Assembly: GCA_965230005.1 (NCBI GenBank)
Contig: OZ245934.1
Coordinates: 248,001 to 312,000, forward strand
Direction: 5' to 3'
Origin: SZUA-309 sp965230005
GTDB taxonomy: Bacteria > Pseudomonadota > Gammaproteobacteria > Pseudomonadales > Azotimanducaceae
DNA length: 64,000 nt
The notes beneath the pieces were generated by a model. It did no database searches. It had not been told where the DNA came from and worked only from the letters and a program-made list of their open reading frames with translations. How positions within the stretch are numbered: the first letter of the stretch is position 1; each line of letters opens with the position of its first letter. Of this stretch, positions 45,566 to 53,220 are shown one piece after another. The translations under genes and the position numbers were made by a program.

Positions 45566-46023
45566 GGTCCAAGCGCCCTGAAGTCATCCTTTGCGAGCTG
45601 GCGCCAGCGGCGCTGGCGATGGGCGTAAAAACCCCGCGCGAAAAGCCAGACGAACGGCGTGAGAAGCCCGGCGTCCAGATCCAACTCGTCCCGGTAAAGA
45701 GTGCGGTCCGGTCCGCGCTCGATGGTAATGAGGTGGTCCCACTTCCTGATCAGACGGCTGTAGCCGTTGTCTCTGAGGCGCAGGCGATCGGCCGACTCAT
45801 CAAAGGTAATGCGCACGGCCTGGCGCCCGAAAGGCACGCAGGCGAAAAGGCGGAGCCGGTACCAGTGGGTGCCTTCTTCCCAGCGCGGGCCGACGATGGT
45901 TTCCGGATCCGGGACAAAGGTCACCAGCGGCCGGGCGATGTGGAAAAGGAGCGCCGGCCGCTTCACCGCGTCTATGGCGGCTTCAAAGCTGCAAGGCAGT
46001 TCGGTGCTCAGTGAAATCCGCAT
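45562..46023 (-). CDS. SRPBCC-like protein
   Basis: GAGGAGGAACC precedes the ATG at 46023. The 153-residue chain has the strand-helix pattern of START/SRPBCC domains: RISLSTELPCSFEAAIDAVKRPALLFH at the start (quoted in part), VRITFDESADRLRLRDN and DHLITIERGPDRTLYRDEL. These folds hold hydrophobic ligands. Both ends overlap neighbours (methylase stop, MFS start), so all three genes are translated as a coupled set. The specific role is unknown. Confidence 0.65.
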   Translation of the reverse strand: MRISLSTELPCSFEAAIDAVKRPALLFHIARPLVTFVPDPETIVGPRWEEGTHWYRLRLFACVPFGRQAVRITFDESADRLRLRDNGYSRLIRKWDHLITIERGPDRTLYRDELDLDAGLLTPFVWLFARGFYAHRQRRWRQLAKDDFRALGP

Positions 46024-46874
46024 CACGGGTTCCTCCTCAGTTTGGATCGCTGGCCGTTGCCCTGGGGGCGCGAGACAGGACCCTGGGTCAGATTGCCCTG
46101 GCCGGCCGCAAAGCGGTACACGGCCAGCCACTGTTCGAAACAGAGCGCCCCGGGTGGATCCTCCGGATGAAAACGGAGGCGCCTGGCCAGGGTCTTCAGG
46201 TGTCCCTTGCTGAGGTAAGGGCGCAGAGCGCCCCTTAGATCTCCGCCAGAGAAAGCCGCTTCGACAAGTCGGAGGTAGGCGCGCCGCTCCGATAATCTGA
46301 TGACTGGATTTTGCCGACGATTGAGATGCAGGAGCACGGAATCCACCGCGGGGGGTGGTGAAAAATCCCGTCGCTGCAGCCAGTCGCGGATCTCCAGATC
46401 CCAGAAGGGCTTCAGTCTCAGAGACCAGAGACTCTCGCGCTGGAAAGGGCGGCCGCAGAACCGTTCTGCAAGGTCCTGTTGAACCACGAGCCAGGCGGCT
46501 TCGGGCGGCGTGAAGGTTTCAGTAAGCCGGCGAAGCATTTCCGTCGATTGTGCGTATGGCAGGTTGCCCACGATCAGATAGGGCTCCTCTGGCGGCGGGA
46601 AGTCGAGGAAATCTCCGTGGCGAATGTCCGCCTGGCCCGCGAACCGGGTGGCCAGTCGATCGGCGAGATAGGGATCGAGTTCGACGCCGATGAGCCGGGT
46701 GGTCCGCCGCGCAAGCCATTTCGTCAGCGCACCACGGCCGGGACCGATCTCGATGACGAGGTCGGCGGCTGCAATGGACGTGGCTTGAACGAGGCGGGAC
46801 GCCGCGGCGTCCGAGAGAAAGTGCTGAGAAAGTTCAGCCCGTCGTGACCGTGTGCGGCGACGGCGGCCGGACAC
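46023..46874 (-). CDS. Erm-like rRNA adenine N6-methyltransferase
   Basis: This belongs to the KsgA/Erm family of SAM-dependent dimethyltransferases. ELSQHFLSD, IGPGRGALTKWL (SAM loop), GVELDPYLADRL and VGNLPYAQSTEMLRRL (catalytic NLPY) are present. The C-terminal FEQWLAVYRF and the RRDFSPPPAVDSVLLHLNRR region (quoted in part) look more like Erm than KsgA. The start is a GTG at 46874; an in-frame stop 24 bp upstream excludes a longer form, and no good ribosome site is seen. Being upstream of an MFS pump, it may confer protection against ribosome-targeting drugs, though this is inference. Confidence 0.8.
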   Translation of the reverse strand: MSGRRRRTRSRRAELSQHFLSDAAASRLVQATSIAAADLVIEIGPGRGALTKWLARRTTRLIGVELDPYLADRLATRFAGQADIRHGDFLDFPPPEEPYLIVGNLPYAQSTEMLRRLTETFTPPEAAWLVVQQDLAERFCGRPFQRESLWSLRLKPFWDLEIRDWLQRRDFSPPPAVDSVLLHLNRRQNPVIRLSERRAYLRLVEAAFSGGDLRGALRPYLSKGHLKTLARRLRFHPEDPPGALCFEQWLAVYRFAAGQGNLTQGPVSRPQGNGQRSKLRRNP

Positions 46875-46899
46875 GGTAGAAGGTGCACATACTGTTCAT
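46834..46899 (-). other. Possible leader ORF overlapping the start of the Erm-like gene
   Basis: An ATG at 46899 encodes MNSMCTFYRVRPPSPHTVTTG. It overlaps the methylase start in another frame. It contains an RVR motif of the Arg-X-Arg type found in macrolide arrest leaders. The ribosome site is weak and the arrangement differs from classical erm leaders, so this is only a suggestion. Confidence 0.2.
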
Positions 46900-47005
46900 G
46901 GCGGGAGTATGGACGGACTCATGGAATCTTCCAACTGGTCTGAACGGTCGCAGGCGTGTAGTTTGGGCGGTGTTCATTGGTGCTGGGGAGCAGGGAGGAA
47001 CACCA

Positions 47006-47176
47006 ATGCTGGGGCAGGACAATTACGAGGTGCGCTATTGTCGGCGTTGCGACGGCAACGTCTGGGCAAAGCGTGCGCGAATCCACTGGCGCTGCAGCCA
47101 GTGCGGGAAGATCAGTCGCGAGCGGGCGAAGCCGAGACAGGCGGCGCGTGCAGGCCCGCAGACCGTGGGAGGTTGA
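47006..47176 (+). CDS. Small zinc-ribbon protein
   Basis: GGGAGGAAC precedes the ATG at 47006. The 56-residue product has two CxxC pairs (RYCRRCDGNVW and WRCSQCGKIS), a zinc ribbon, followed by a basic tail. It is divergent from the Erm-like gene and converges with the molybdoenzyme gene. It is probably a nucleic-acid- or protein-binding accessory factor; no partner is evident. Confidence 0.65.
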   Translation: MLGQDNYEVRYCRRCDGNVWAKRARIHWRCSQCGKISRERAKPRQAARAGPQTVGG

Positions 47177-47206
47177 TCTAACTTTCCTGCGCTTCAGAAT
47201 CGGCGA

Positions 47207-49408
47207 CTACGGAACACGGACTTCAGGCTGAAGGCGGACGCGCGTCGATTTGAAGGCAGGGGTCCTGCTTTCGGGATCGACGTCTCGGCCGGTCAACGCG
47301 TTCGCTTCCGGAAAGTACGCGAGCAGATTGCCGCGCGGCAGGTCGTAAGGGTAGGCGAGCACGTTTTCCATCCTTCCCTGGTCCGACGTCAGCGTCACCG
47401 GATCTGACGCCTCGAGCTCCCATGCGTTCATGTCCTGCCGATTCATCAGGACAATCCAACGGCCACTCATCTGCCGGTAGCTGTCTTTCTGCTCGTAGAC
47501 GATCGTATTGAACTGCCCTTCACTGCGGATGGAAGCGAGTACAAATTCGTTGCTGGTGTTGGCGATCTCTGGAATGGCGCGCACATTGAACTGAGCCTTG
47601 CCGGAGGCGTTGTGGAACACCGGCGAATGCAGCAGGCGATTGCGGACGTGAAACTCCCGTTTCGCAACGTCGATGTCTGCAAGGTCCTCCATGCCGGGGA
47701 CGGTCCTGGCGATGGCGGCCCGCAACGTGGTGTGTGTATTCAAGGCTTCAAACGGCACTTGGGAGTCAGGAAGCAGCAGCGAACCCAGCTGGCAGAGGAT
47801 ATCGACCTCCGGACGTACGTTTTCCAGACGGCTGATGCCGCCATCGCTCAGCCGCACGTAGTTGAACATGGACTCCTGGGTCGTCGGCTGCCGCTCCTCG
47901 TCGCGGGCGGTCACCGGCAGGATCAGCGAGTCTCCCTGCTCGACGCCGACCACATGGCCGCGATTCAGCGTCGTGGTCAGGAAAATCTTGAAGCCGACGC
48001 GCTCGAGGGCGGTCTCGGCCCAGGTGGCGGCAGGGGAAGCCGCAAAGAGATTGCCGCCCATCATGAGCGCCAGATCGATTTCACCGCGGTGAGCGGCTTC
48101 GAGGCACGCCATGGTGTCCATGCCTTTGCCGCGCGGGAGTGCAACGCCGAACTCCCGCTCCATGGCCTGAAAGACGTCCTCCTCCAACACGGGCTTCACG
48201 CCGATAGTGCCGATACCCTGGATGTTGCTGTGCCCTCGGAGCGGCAGCAGCCCGGCCCCGGGTCGGCCGATCATGCCGCGCAGCAGGGCCAGGTTGGCGA
48301 TCTGCTCGATGTTGGCGACACCGTGGCGATGGTGGGTGACTCCCATACCCCAGGCGAAGACGGCTGATGTCGCAGCACAGTACGTGTCTGCGACGCGTTC
48401 GATGGCGTCCCGTTCGACGCCGCACTGCGCGACGAGCGTGTCCCATGATTCGTTAGCCAGATCAGTCAGGAAGGCGTCGAAGCCTTCGGTGTGATCCTCG
48501 ATGAAGGGGTTCTCTTCAGCGCCGCGCTCGAGGACGGCCTTCGCCAGTCCTTTGAAGAGCGCTACATCGCTGCCGATGCGCGGCTGCAGGTAGTCGCTGG
48601 CGATCTCGGTGCCGCCGAGCAGGAGCGACTGCGGGCTCTTCGGCACGGCGAAGCGGACCAGGCCGGGCTCCCGGGCCGGATTGATGACGATGACCTTGCC
48701 ACCCCGTTCCCGACAGGCTTTGAGCTGGTGGATGAAGCGGGGGTGATTCGATGCGGGGTTTGCGCCGATGACGAAGATCAGATCGCAGGTGCCAAGGTCG
48801 GCGAGCTCCACGGTGGACGTGCCGGTGCCGATGGCATGGTCCAGGGCAACGGACGTGGCCTGATGACAGTAGTAGGAGCAGTTGTTGACGTTGTTTGTGC
48901 CGTAGGCGCGAGCGAGGAGCTGCAGGATGAAGCCGGCTTCGTTGGAAGAACGGCCCGAAGAGTAGAAGAAGGAGCGGGACGGTGGCGTCTGTCGCAGCCG
49001 GTCTGCGGCCAGCGTCATCGCTGCATCCCAGGAGAGGATCCGATAGCGATCGTCGTCTCGCGCCTTGAAGATCGGCGCGCCGAGGCGCCCCAGGTGCTCG
49101 AGTTCGTGGCCGTCGAGCTCCTTGAGCTCGGCGAGCGGATGGCCGAACACGGCGTCGTGAATCGGCGGCTGGATGTCGGTCAGCTGAGCTTGAACGCTTT
49201 TGTTGCAGACCGAGGGATACTCGCCGAGTTCGTTGGTCATGCCGCCGCGCTGCCCCCCCATGCCGAGGCCACAGACTTTGCAGGCGTTGTGGCTGGTGAG
49301 CGCTTTGGCGGCCTTACGGACGCCCACGCGACGCACGGATTGGAGCGTGTAGATGACCTTCTTGATCCCGCCACCCGTCACCGTTCCTCGTGGATCCTGC
49401 GAGCGCAT
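47207..49408 (-). CDS. FdhF/YdeP family molybdopterin oxidoreductase
   Basis: This 733-residue protein is formate-dehydrogenase-H-like. A short N-terminal Cys motif (CKVCGLGMGGQRGG, with a further Cys ~25 residues on) is less than a full 4Fe-4S set. NCSYYCHQATSV has Cys at the position of the Mo ligand. IGANPASNHPRFI, GMGVTHHRHGVANI and the C-terminal VLMNRQDMNAWELEASDPVTL (in part) are typical of the YdeP branch. The substrate is unknown; YdeP is linked to acid resistance in enterobacteria. It is cytosolic. The aldo/keto reductase gene lies just upstream on the same strand, 8 bp away. Confidence 0.88.
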   Translation of the reverse strand: MRSQDPRGTVTGGGIKKVIYTLQSVRRVGVRKAAKALTSHNACKVCGLGMGGQRGGMTNELGEYPSVCNKSVQAQLTDIQPPIHDAVFGHPLAELKELDGHELEHLGRLGAPIFKARDDDRYRILSWDAAMTLAADRLRQTPPSRSFFYSSGRSSNEAGFILQLLARAYGTNNVNNCSYYCHQATSVALDHAIGTGTSTVELADLGTCDLIFVIGANPASNHPRFIHQLKACRERGGKVIVINPAREPGLVRFAVPKSPQSLLLGGTEIASDYLQPRIGSDVALFKGLAKAVLERGAEENPFIEDHTEGFDAFLTDLANESWDTLVAQCGVERDAIERVADTYCAATSAVFAWGMGVTHHRHGVANIEQIANLALLRGMIGRPGAGLLPLRGHSNIQGIGTIGVKPVLEEDVFQAMEREFGVALPRGKGMDTMACLEAAHRGEIDLALMMGGNLFAASPAATWAETALERVGFKIFLTTTLNRGHVVGVEQGDSLILPVTARDEERQPTTQESMFNYVRLSDGGISRLENVRPEVDILCQLGSLLLPDSQVPFEALNTHTTLRAAIARTVPGMEDLADIDVAKREFHVRNRLLHSPVFHNASGKAQFNVRAIPEIANTSNEFVLASIRSEGQFNTIVYEQKDSYRQMSGRWIVLMNRQDMNAWELEASDPVTLTSDQGRMENVLAYPYDLPRGNLLAYFPEANALTGRDVDPESRTPAFKSTRVRLQPEVRVP

Positions 49409-49416
49409 GGAGGGCC

Positions 49417-50439
49417 TCAGTCGGCGCTGACGTTTGTTCTGACCCGGTAAGTGCCGTCCATGTACTCCTTGAAACCGCGTTCGCCGACCACGTCGTCGAA
49501 GGCGCTGGACAGCTCACTGAGCTCCGCCTCCGAGAGGGTGATGTGTACAGCCTGGCAGTTGCTCTGCACATTGCGGATTTTGGTGGTGCCCGGGATCGGG
49601 ACGACGTCGACGCCGAGCTTCTCCCCCTGGGCCCATAGCCAGGCAAGCGCCAGCTGCGCCGTGTGACAGCCCTTGGCCGCCGCCATGGCCTCGACACTTC
49701 CGCGGAGGGCCTTGTTGCGCTCGAAGGCGTCGCCTGCGAGGCGCGGGAAGAGCTGCCGGGCATCGTCAGCCGGGGCGACCATGTCGTCGCTCAGGAATCC
49801 CCGGCCGAGGGGCGAGTAGGGCACGATACCGATACCGAGCTCCCGGCAGGTGGGCACGATGTCGTCTTCGAGATCGCGGGTGTACAGCGACCACTCCTGC
49901 TGCACGCAGGCGATGGGGTGCACGGCCTGGGCCCGACGGATGATCTCAGGGGAGGCCTCGCTCAGACCGATGTGCCTCACGGATCCCTCTTGAACGAGCT
50001 CTGCCATGGTCGCCACCGTCTCTTCGATCGGCACGTTCGGATCCACCCGGTGCAGGTAATAGAGGTCGATCGTTTCTGTCTGCAGGCGCTTCAGGGCGGC
50101 GTGGCAGGCCTGTTTCATGTGCTCGCCGCTGGCGGGTCCTGTCATGGCCGACTTGCCGCCGAATTTGGTGGCGATCTCTACCCGGTCCCGGCCGATGCTG
50201 GCAACGGCTTTGCCGAGGATTTCTTCGTTCCAGAGCAGCTTTTTCGTCACCGGGTCTTCAGCGACGTAAGCCTCCGCTGTGTCGAAGAAGGTGCAGCCGT
50301 TCTCGACCGCCTGTTGGAGGAGCTCAATGGCTTCCGGATCCGGGATCGGATCGCCATAGAAGGCGGTGATGCTCATCACCCCCATGCCACATTGGGAAAC
50401 TTCGAGGCCTTTCGGTCCTCCGAGCCGTACGCGACGCAT
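49417..50439 (-). CDS. Aldo/keto reductase
   Basis: The ATG at 50439 has GGGAG with 8-nt spacing. The TIM-barrel tetrad is visible: FFDTAEAY (Asp, Tyr), IATKFGG (Lys) and DLYYLHRVD (His). Cofactor contacts near the C-terminus are VPIPGTTKIRNVQSN, which fits NADPH binding. At 340 residues it is a complete member of the AKR superfamily, close to the YajO/perakine-type. It is expected to reduce carbonyls. It precedes the molybdoenzyme gene, likely in one transcript. Confidence 0.92.
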   Translation of the reverse strand: MRRVRLGGPKGLEVSQCGMGVMSITAFYGDPIPDPEAIELLQQAVENGCTFFDTAEAYVAEDPVTKKLLWNEEILGKAVASIGRDRVEIATKFGGKSAMTGPASGEHMKQACHAALKRLQTETIDLYYLHRVDPNVPIEETVATMAELVQEGSVRHIGLSEASPEIIRRAQAVHPIACVQQEWSLYTRDLEDDIVPTCRELGIGIVPYSPLGRGFLSDDMVAPADDARQLFPRLAGDAFERNKALRGSVEAMAAAKGCHTAQLALAWLWAQGEKLGVDVVPIPGTTKIRNVQSNCQAVHITLSEAELSELSSAFDDVVGERGFKEYMDGTYRVRTNVSAD

Positions 50440-50542
50440 GGTGAGCACTCCCTGTTTCCGGGGCCTCTAGCCTATCACCTTGGTCTTAAAGAAAGGCGTG
50501 GCATCTCCTCGATGCAGCTGAAAGCTGGCTCTGTGGATCGGA

Positions 50543-50935
50543 TTACAAAGACCTGCATGGGTTGTCGCGATCGGCGCTGTGAACCAGCACTATGATTTCG
50601 TTCGAATACGCGCTTTCGCCTTGAGCGGTTTTTGCGGTCATCGCGACGTACCAGAATCCATCAGTCTTCAGGACGTCACACAGGTCCTGTCCAGCTGAGA
50701 TCACGATTGGTTCTTCCGAGTAAGAGAATTCACTGGTTTTGGGTGAATCACAGGGATTGCTGGTGCTGGTAGGCAGGAACTCGCTGGCTCGCGACTCGCG
50801 GCCATAGTGAACGGTATAGGTCACAGGCCCCTCGATCAGGGTGCCGTCGCAGTTGTCGGTCACTGCCATCCAGGTCGGTCCGGCTTGCGCGAAGCCTCCG
50901 AATAGCAAGCTAAGCCCGACTAAAACTCGGATCAT
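50543..50935 (-). CDS. Secreted fibronectin-III-like small protein
   Basis: A signal peptide (MIRVLVGLSLLFGGFAQA) is followed by ~110 residues with the strand pattern and YVAMTAKTAQGESAYSNEIIV end typical of FN3-like domains, plus four Cys that could form two disulfides. It is exported to the periplasm or beyond. There is no strong ribosome site. Function is unknown; FN3 modules usually mediate binding. Confidence 0.65.
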   Translation of the reverse strand: MIRVLVGLSLLFGGFAQAGPTWMAVTDNCDGTLIEGPVTYTVHYGRESRASEFLPTSTSNPCDSPKTSEFSYSEEPIVISAGQDLCDVLKTDGFWYVAMTAKTAQGESAYSNEIIVLVHSADRDNPCRSL

Positions 50936-51041
50936 TGCTGTGGCTCTCCACCGCTGAGCAGTTCTGATGCTAGCACTCGCAGCTTCTAGCTGATTGTCCG
51001 CAAAGTGTATGCGTGGCGAGCCTATTCGTGGTTAGCAGGGG

Positions 51042-51563
51042 TCACTCGGTTTCCGTGATGCAGCCCAGCAACTGCGCAGCGGTGTTATTCGTCTCACACA
51101 CCGTCACCTTGGCTTCGAAGTTTGCCAGCAACTCCAGAGTCTCACGGAGCGGTCCTGCGTTGTACGCGTGGTTGTGTTGGAGCAGCTCGATCAGCGTGGG
51201 GAAGAATGTCGGCCAATCACTCGGTGATGCTTCTCTCAGAAGACTGAAGTGGCGTTTCACGACTCGTAGATGGCGAGTGGACTCAGGGACGGCGAGAACG
51301 ATGATCTTATCTGCTCTCTCTAAGGCTGGTTTGACCCAGGGTTGCCAAAAAATGCCGTCCAGCACCCATCCATCCGTCTCAATGATCTCGGATAGAAGCC
51401 TGTCTATCTCAGCCGGTTCTCTCCGCAAGCGCTTTGCGACACTCGAATAGTAGACATCATCGAGTTCGCAATGGGTAAGCCCGTGCTGCGTTGCATACTG
51501 CTTCGCAAGGGTTGTTTTTCCTGAACCCGCGCCCCCGAAGATATGCAGCCGTTTGAATTCCAC
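51042..51563 (-). CDS. P-loop nucleoside/shikimate kinase-like protein
   Basis: The N-terminal GGAGSGKTTLAKQYA is a Walker A loop. ELDDVYYSS, WVLDGIFWQPW and IIVLAVPESTRHLRVVKRH follow the lid and core pattern of adenylate-kinase-like proteins (FlaR/topology-modulation type). At 173 residues it is complete. The start is a GTG at 51563. The substrate is unknown. It is the last gene before the tRNA-Val-associated duplication. Confidence 0.75.
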   Translation of the reverse strand: MEFKRLHIFGGAGSGKTTLAKQYATQHGLTHCELDDVYYSSVAKRLRREPAEIDRLLSEIIETDGWVLDGIFWQPWVKPALERADKIIVLAVPESTRHLRVVKRHFSLLREASPSDWPTFFPTLIELLQHNHAYNAGPLRETLELLANFEAKVTVCETNNTAAQLLGCITETE

Positions 51564-51593
51564 CTGAGCAGTTTATCAGCGGGTGTTGGCTCC

Positions 51594-51716
51594 ATGGTCT
51601 TCGGCTGGGAAGGGAAGCTGGTAGGCACGGGCGGATTCGGACTGGTCCGCACCCGGCGTCGACCGTAGGTCGGCGGTGCTAACGGTCTGCGACCGGAGAT
51701 GGTCTTCGGCTGGGAA
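51594..51716. repeat. 18-bp direct repeat pair beside the att-like copy
   Basis: ATGGTCTTCGGCTGGGAA occurs at 51594-51611 and 51699-51716, 105 bp apart. The second copy ends 5 bp before the IS left end. The left copy runs into the 31-bp tRNA-derived repeat, so the repeats may record successive insertions or a duplication. Confidence 0.8.
51609..51639. repeat. Left copy of a 31-bp direct repeat of the tRNA-Val 3' end
   Basis: This is identical to 53036-53066. Of the 31 bp, 21 match the tRNA-Val 3' end, including the CCA and most of the acceptor and T arms; 10 match the flank past the tRNA. The pair brackets 1.4 kb. This is the form of an attL/attR pair at a tRNA gene. Confidence 0.85.
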
Positions 51717-51721
51717 TGTCC

Positions 51722-53029
51722 TTCCGGGCAGATAGTTTACTGACGATACCGGAGACATGGTTTACACATTTCGGCATTTGGGGAGGCCCCAGATGCCCTG
51801 GAAGGAGTGTAAACCGATGGATGAACGCCTGAAGTTTGTTGCCCGTCTCCTCGAAGGCGAGAAGATGGCGCCTCTGTGCCGTGAGTTCGGGATCTCTCGT
51901 GTCACTGGCTACAAGATCTTCAACCGCTACAAGGCGAGCGGTCTTGAAGGCCTTCAAGACCGTTCGCGACGACCCTATCGGCATGCCAACCAGCTGCCTT
52001 TCCAGGTCGAGCGGACGATCCTCAACCTCAAGCGAGAGCATCCCACCTGGGGCGCTCCGAAGATCCGCGACAAGCTGATCCAGGAGTACCCCATGATCAG
52101 GCCACCGGCGAAGAGCACCGTCCATGCCGTGCTAGACCGCAATGGCCTGGTGAAGCGCCGCAAGCGTAGACGGCATAAAGCCCAGGGAACCGAGCTCAAG
52201 CACGTTAAAAGGCCTAACCAACTGTGGTGTGCTGACTACAAGGGCGAGTTCCGACTTGGGAACAAGCAGTACTGCTATCCACTCACCATCACCGACTACA
52301 GCTCCCGCTATCTGATTACCTGCGAGGGCCTGTCTTCCACCAAGAGCCTCTTTGCGTTTCCCGCCTTTGAGCGGGTTTTCAGGGAGTTCGGACTGCCCGA
52401 GGCGATCCGCACTGACAACGGTGTTCCCTTCGCTTCACCTAACGCCTTTTTCGGCTTGAGCCCGTTATCCGTCTGGTGGCTGAAGCTCGGGATCCACATC
52501 GAGCGCATCAAGCCAGGCAATCCCCAGCAGAACGGGCGGCATGAGCGCATGCATCTGACACTCAAGAACGAGACGACCAAGCCAGCCGCGTTCAACTTCC
52601 TGCAGCAGCAGGAACGTTTCGATGAGTTCATCGAGGTTTACAACAACGAGCGCCCTCACCAAGCGCTCGGTGGACGCTATCCGGGGCAGAGGTATACACC
52701 TTCCGTCAGGACTTACGAACCTGCTCGGGAACCTGAGTACCCCTATCACGACAAGGCGATCCGCGTGACTCAGTGCGGACGGATCTGTATCGGCAGGCGC
52801 AAGATCAATCTCAGTCGATCATTTGCCAATCAGATCGTTGGGATCAGAGAGGTCGCTGACAAGATCTGGCTCGCCTGCGAAGCAGGGGCGTCAGCCTTCA
52901 TGGAGTATGATCTGGGATTCTTCGACCAGGATGAGGGCCGTGTGGAGCCAACGGCAAACCCCTTCATCCCACTACCGGAAAACCTGTAAACCATGTCTCC
53001 GGTACGATCTGTAAACCATGTGTCCGGTA
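51722..53029 (+). mobile_element. IS481-family-like insertion sequence
   Basis: The ~1.3-kb element has one transposase gene flanked by inverted repeats. The inner 20 bp are perfect: TACCGGAGACATGGTTTACA at 51747-51766 against TGTAAACCATGTCTCCGGTA at 52985-53004. The similarity extends outward ~25 bp less exactly, where the right end has a second copy of the motif (TGTCCGGTA at 53021-53029). No clear target duplication is seen, so the outer boundaries are approximate. Confidence 0.8.
51793..52989 (+). CDS. IS481-family-like transposase
   Basis: GGGGAGG precedes the ATG at 51793. The N-terminus is a helix-turn-helix (CREFGISRVTGYKIFNRYK), then an RRRH-rich linker and an rve-type catalytic core with the DDE triad: WCADYKGEF (Asp), RTDNGVPF (Asp) and NGRHERMHLTLK (Glu). 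NNERPHQALGGRYPGQRY is the usual end of the core. The 398 residues appear intact, so the element could be active. The MPWKEC start is typical of this family. Confidence 0.93.
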   Translation: MPWKECKPMDERLKFVARLLEGEKMAPLCREFGISRVTGYKIFNRYKASGLEGLQDRSRRPYRHANQLPFQVERTILNLKREHPTWGAPKIRDKLIQEYPMIRPPAKSTVHAVLDRNGLVKRRKRRRHKAQGTELKHVKRPNQLWCADYKGEFRLGNKQYCYPLTITDYSSRYLITCEGLSSTKSLFAFPAFERVFREFGLPEAIRTDNGVPFASPNAFFGLSPLSVWWLKLGIHIERIKPGNPQQNGRHERMHLTLKNETTKPAAFNFLQQQERFDEFIEVYNNERPHQALGGRYPGQRYTPSVRTYEPAREPEYPYHDKAIRVTQCGRICIGRRKINLSRSFANQIVGIREVADKIWLACEAGASAFMEYDLGFFDQDEGRVEPTANPFIPLPENL

Positions 53030-53035
53030 CGGACC

Positions 53036-53066
53036 GAAGGGAAGCTGGTAGGCACGGGCGGATTCG
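53036..53066. repeat. Right copy of the 31-bp direct repeat, within tRNA-Val
   Basis: It is identical to 51609-51639. It overlaps the intact tRNA-Val gene (53046-53066) and continues 10 bp beyond the CCA end towards the IS. Direct repeats at a tRNA 3' end are the normal trace of site-specific integration. Confidence 0.85.
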
Positions 53067-53122
53067 AACCGCCGACCTCTGCCATGTCAAGACAGCGCTC
53101 TAACCAACTGAGCTACGCGCCT
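53046..53122 (-). tRNA. tRNA-Val (GAC anticodon)
   Basis: The minus strand folds into a complete 77-nt cloverleaf: acceptor AGGCGCG/CGTGCCT (one G-U pair), D arm GCTC/GAGC, anticodon stem CTGTC/GGCAG around the loop TTGACAT, so the anticodon is GAC (Val, GUC/GUU), and a T arm with GGTTCGAATCC. CCA is encoded. A sigma70-type promoter lies upstream at 53181-53208. Confidence 0.95.
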
Positions 53123-53180
53123 ACTGAGGTCAGGTTCCGGTGGCTGGCTATCGGCGCCAGCGGCCCGAAACGGGGGCGCT

Positions 53181-53208
53181 ATCATACCGGAACGGCACCG
53201 ATTGCCAA
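53181..53208 (-). promoter_or_regulatory. Sigma70-type promoter for tRNA-Val
   Basis: On the minus strand TTGGCA and TATGAT are separated by 16 bp, close to the consensus. It lies ~60 bp ahead of the tRNA 5' end, with no other gene in between. Confidence 0.7.
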
Positions 53209-53220
53209 CTGCAGGCGCCG

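Noticed and set aside
44322..45587. A 421-residue minus-strand frame overlapping the MFS gene
   Set aside because: It is the shifted frame of the MFS transporter, Arg/His-rich and without membrane segments.
51609..53066. A complete integrative island at tRNA-Val
   Set aside because: There is no integrase or cargo between the repeats, only the IS and short flanks; at most a remnant.
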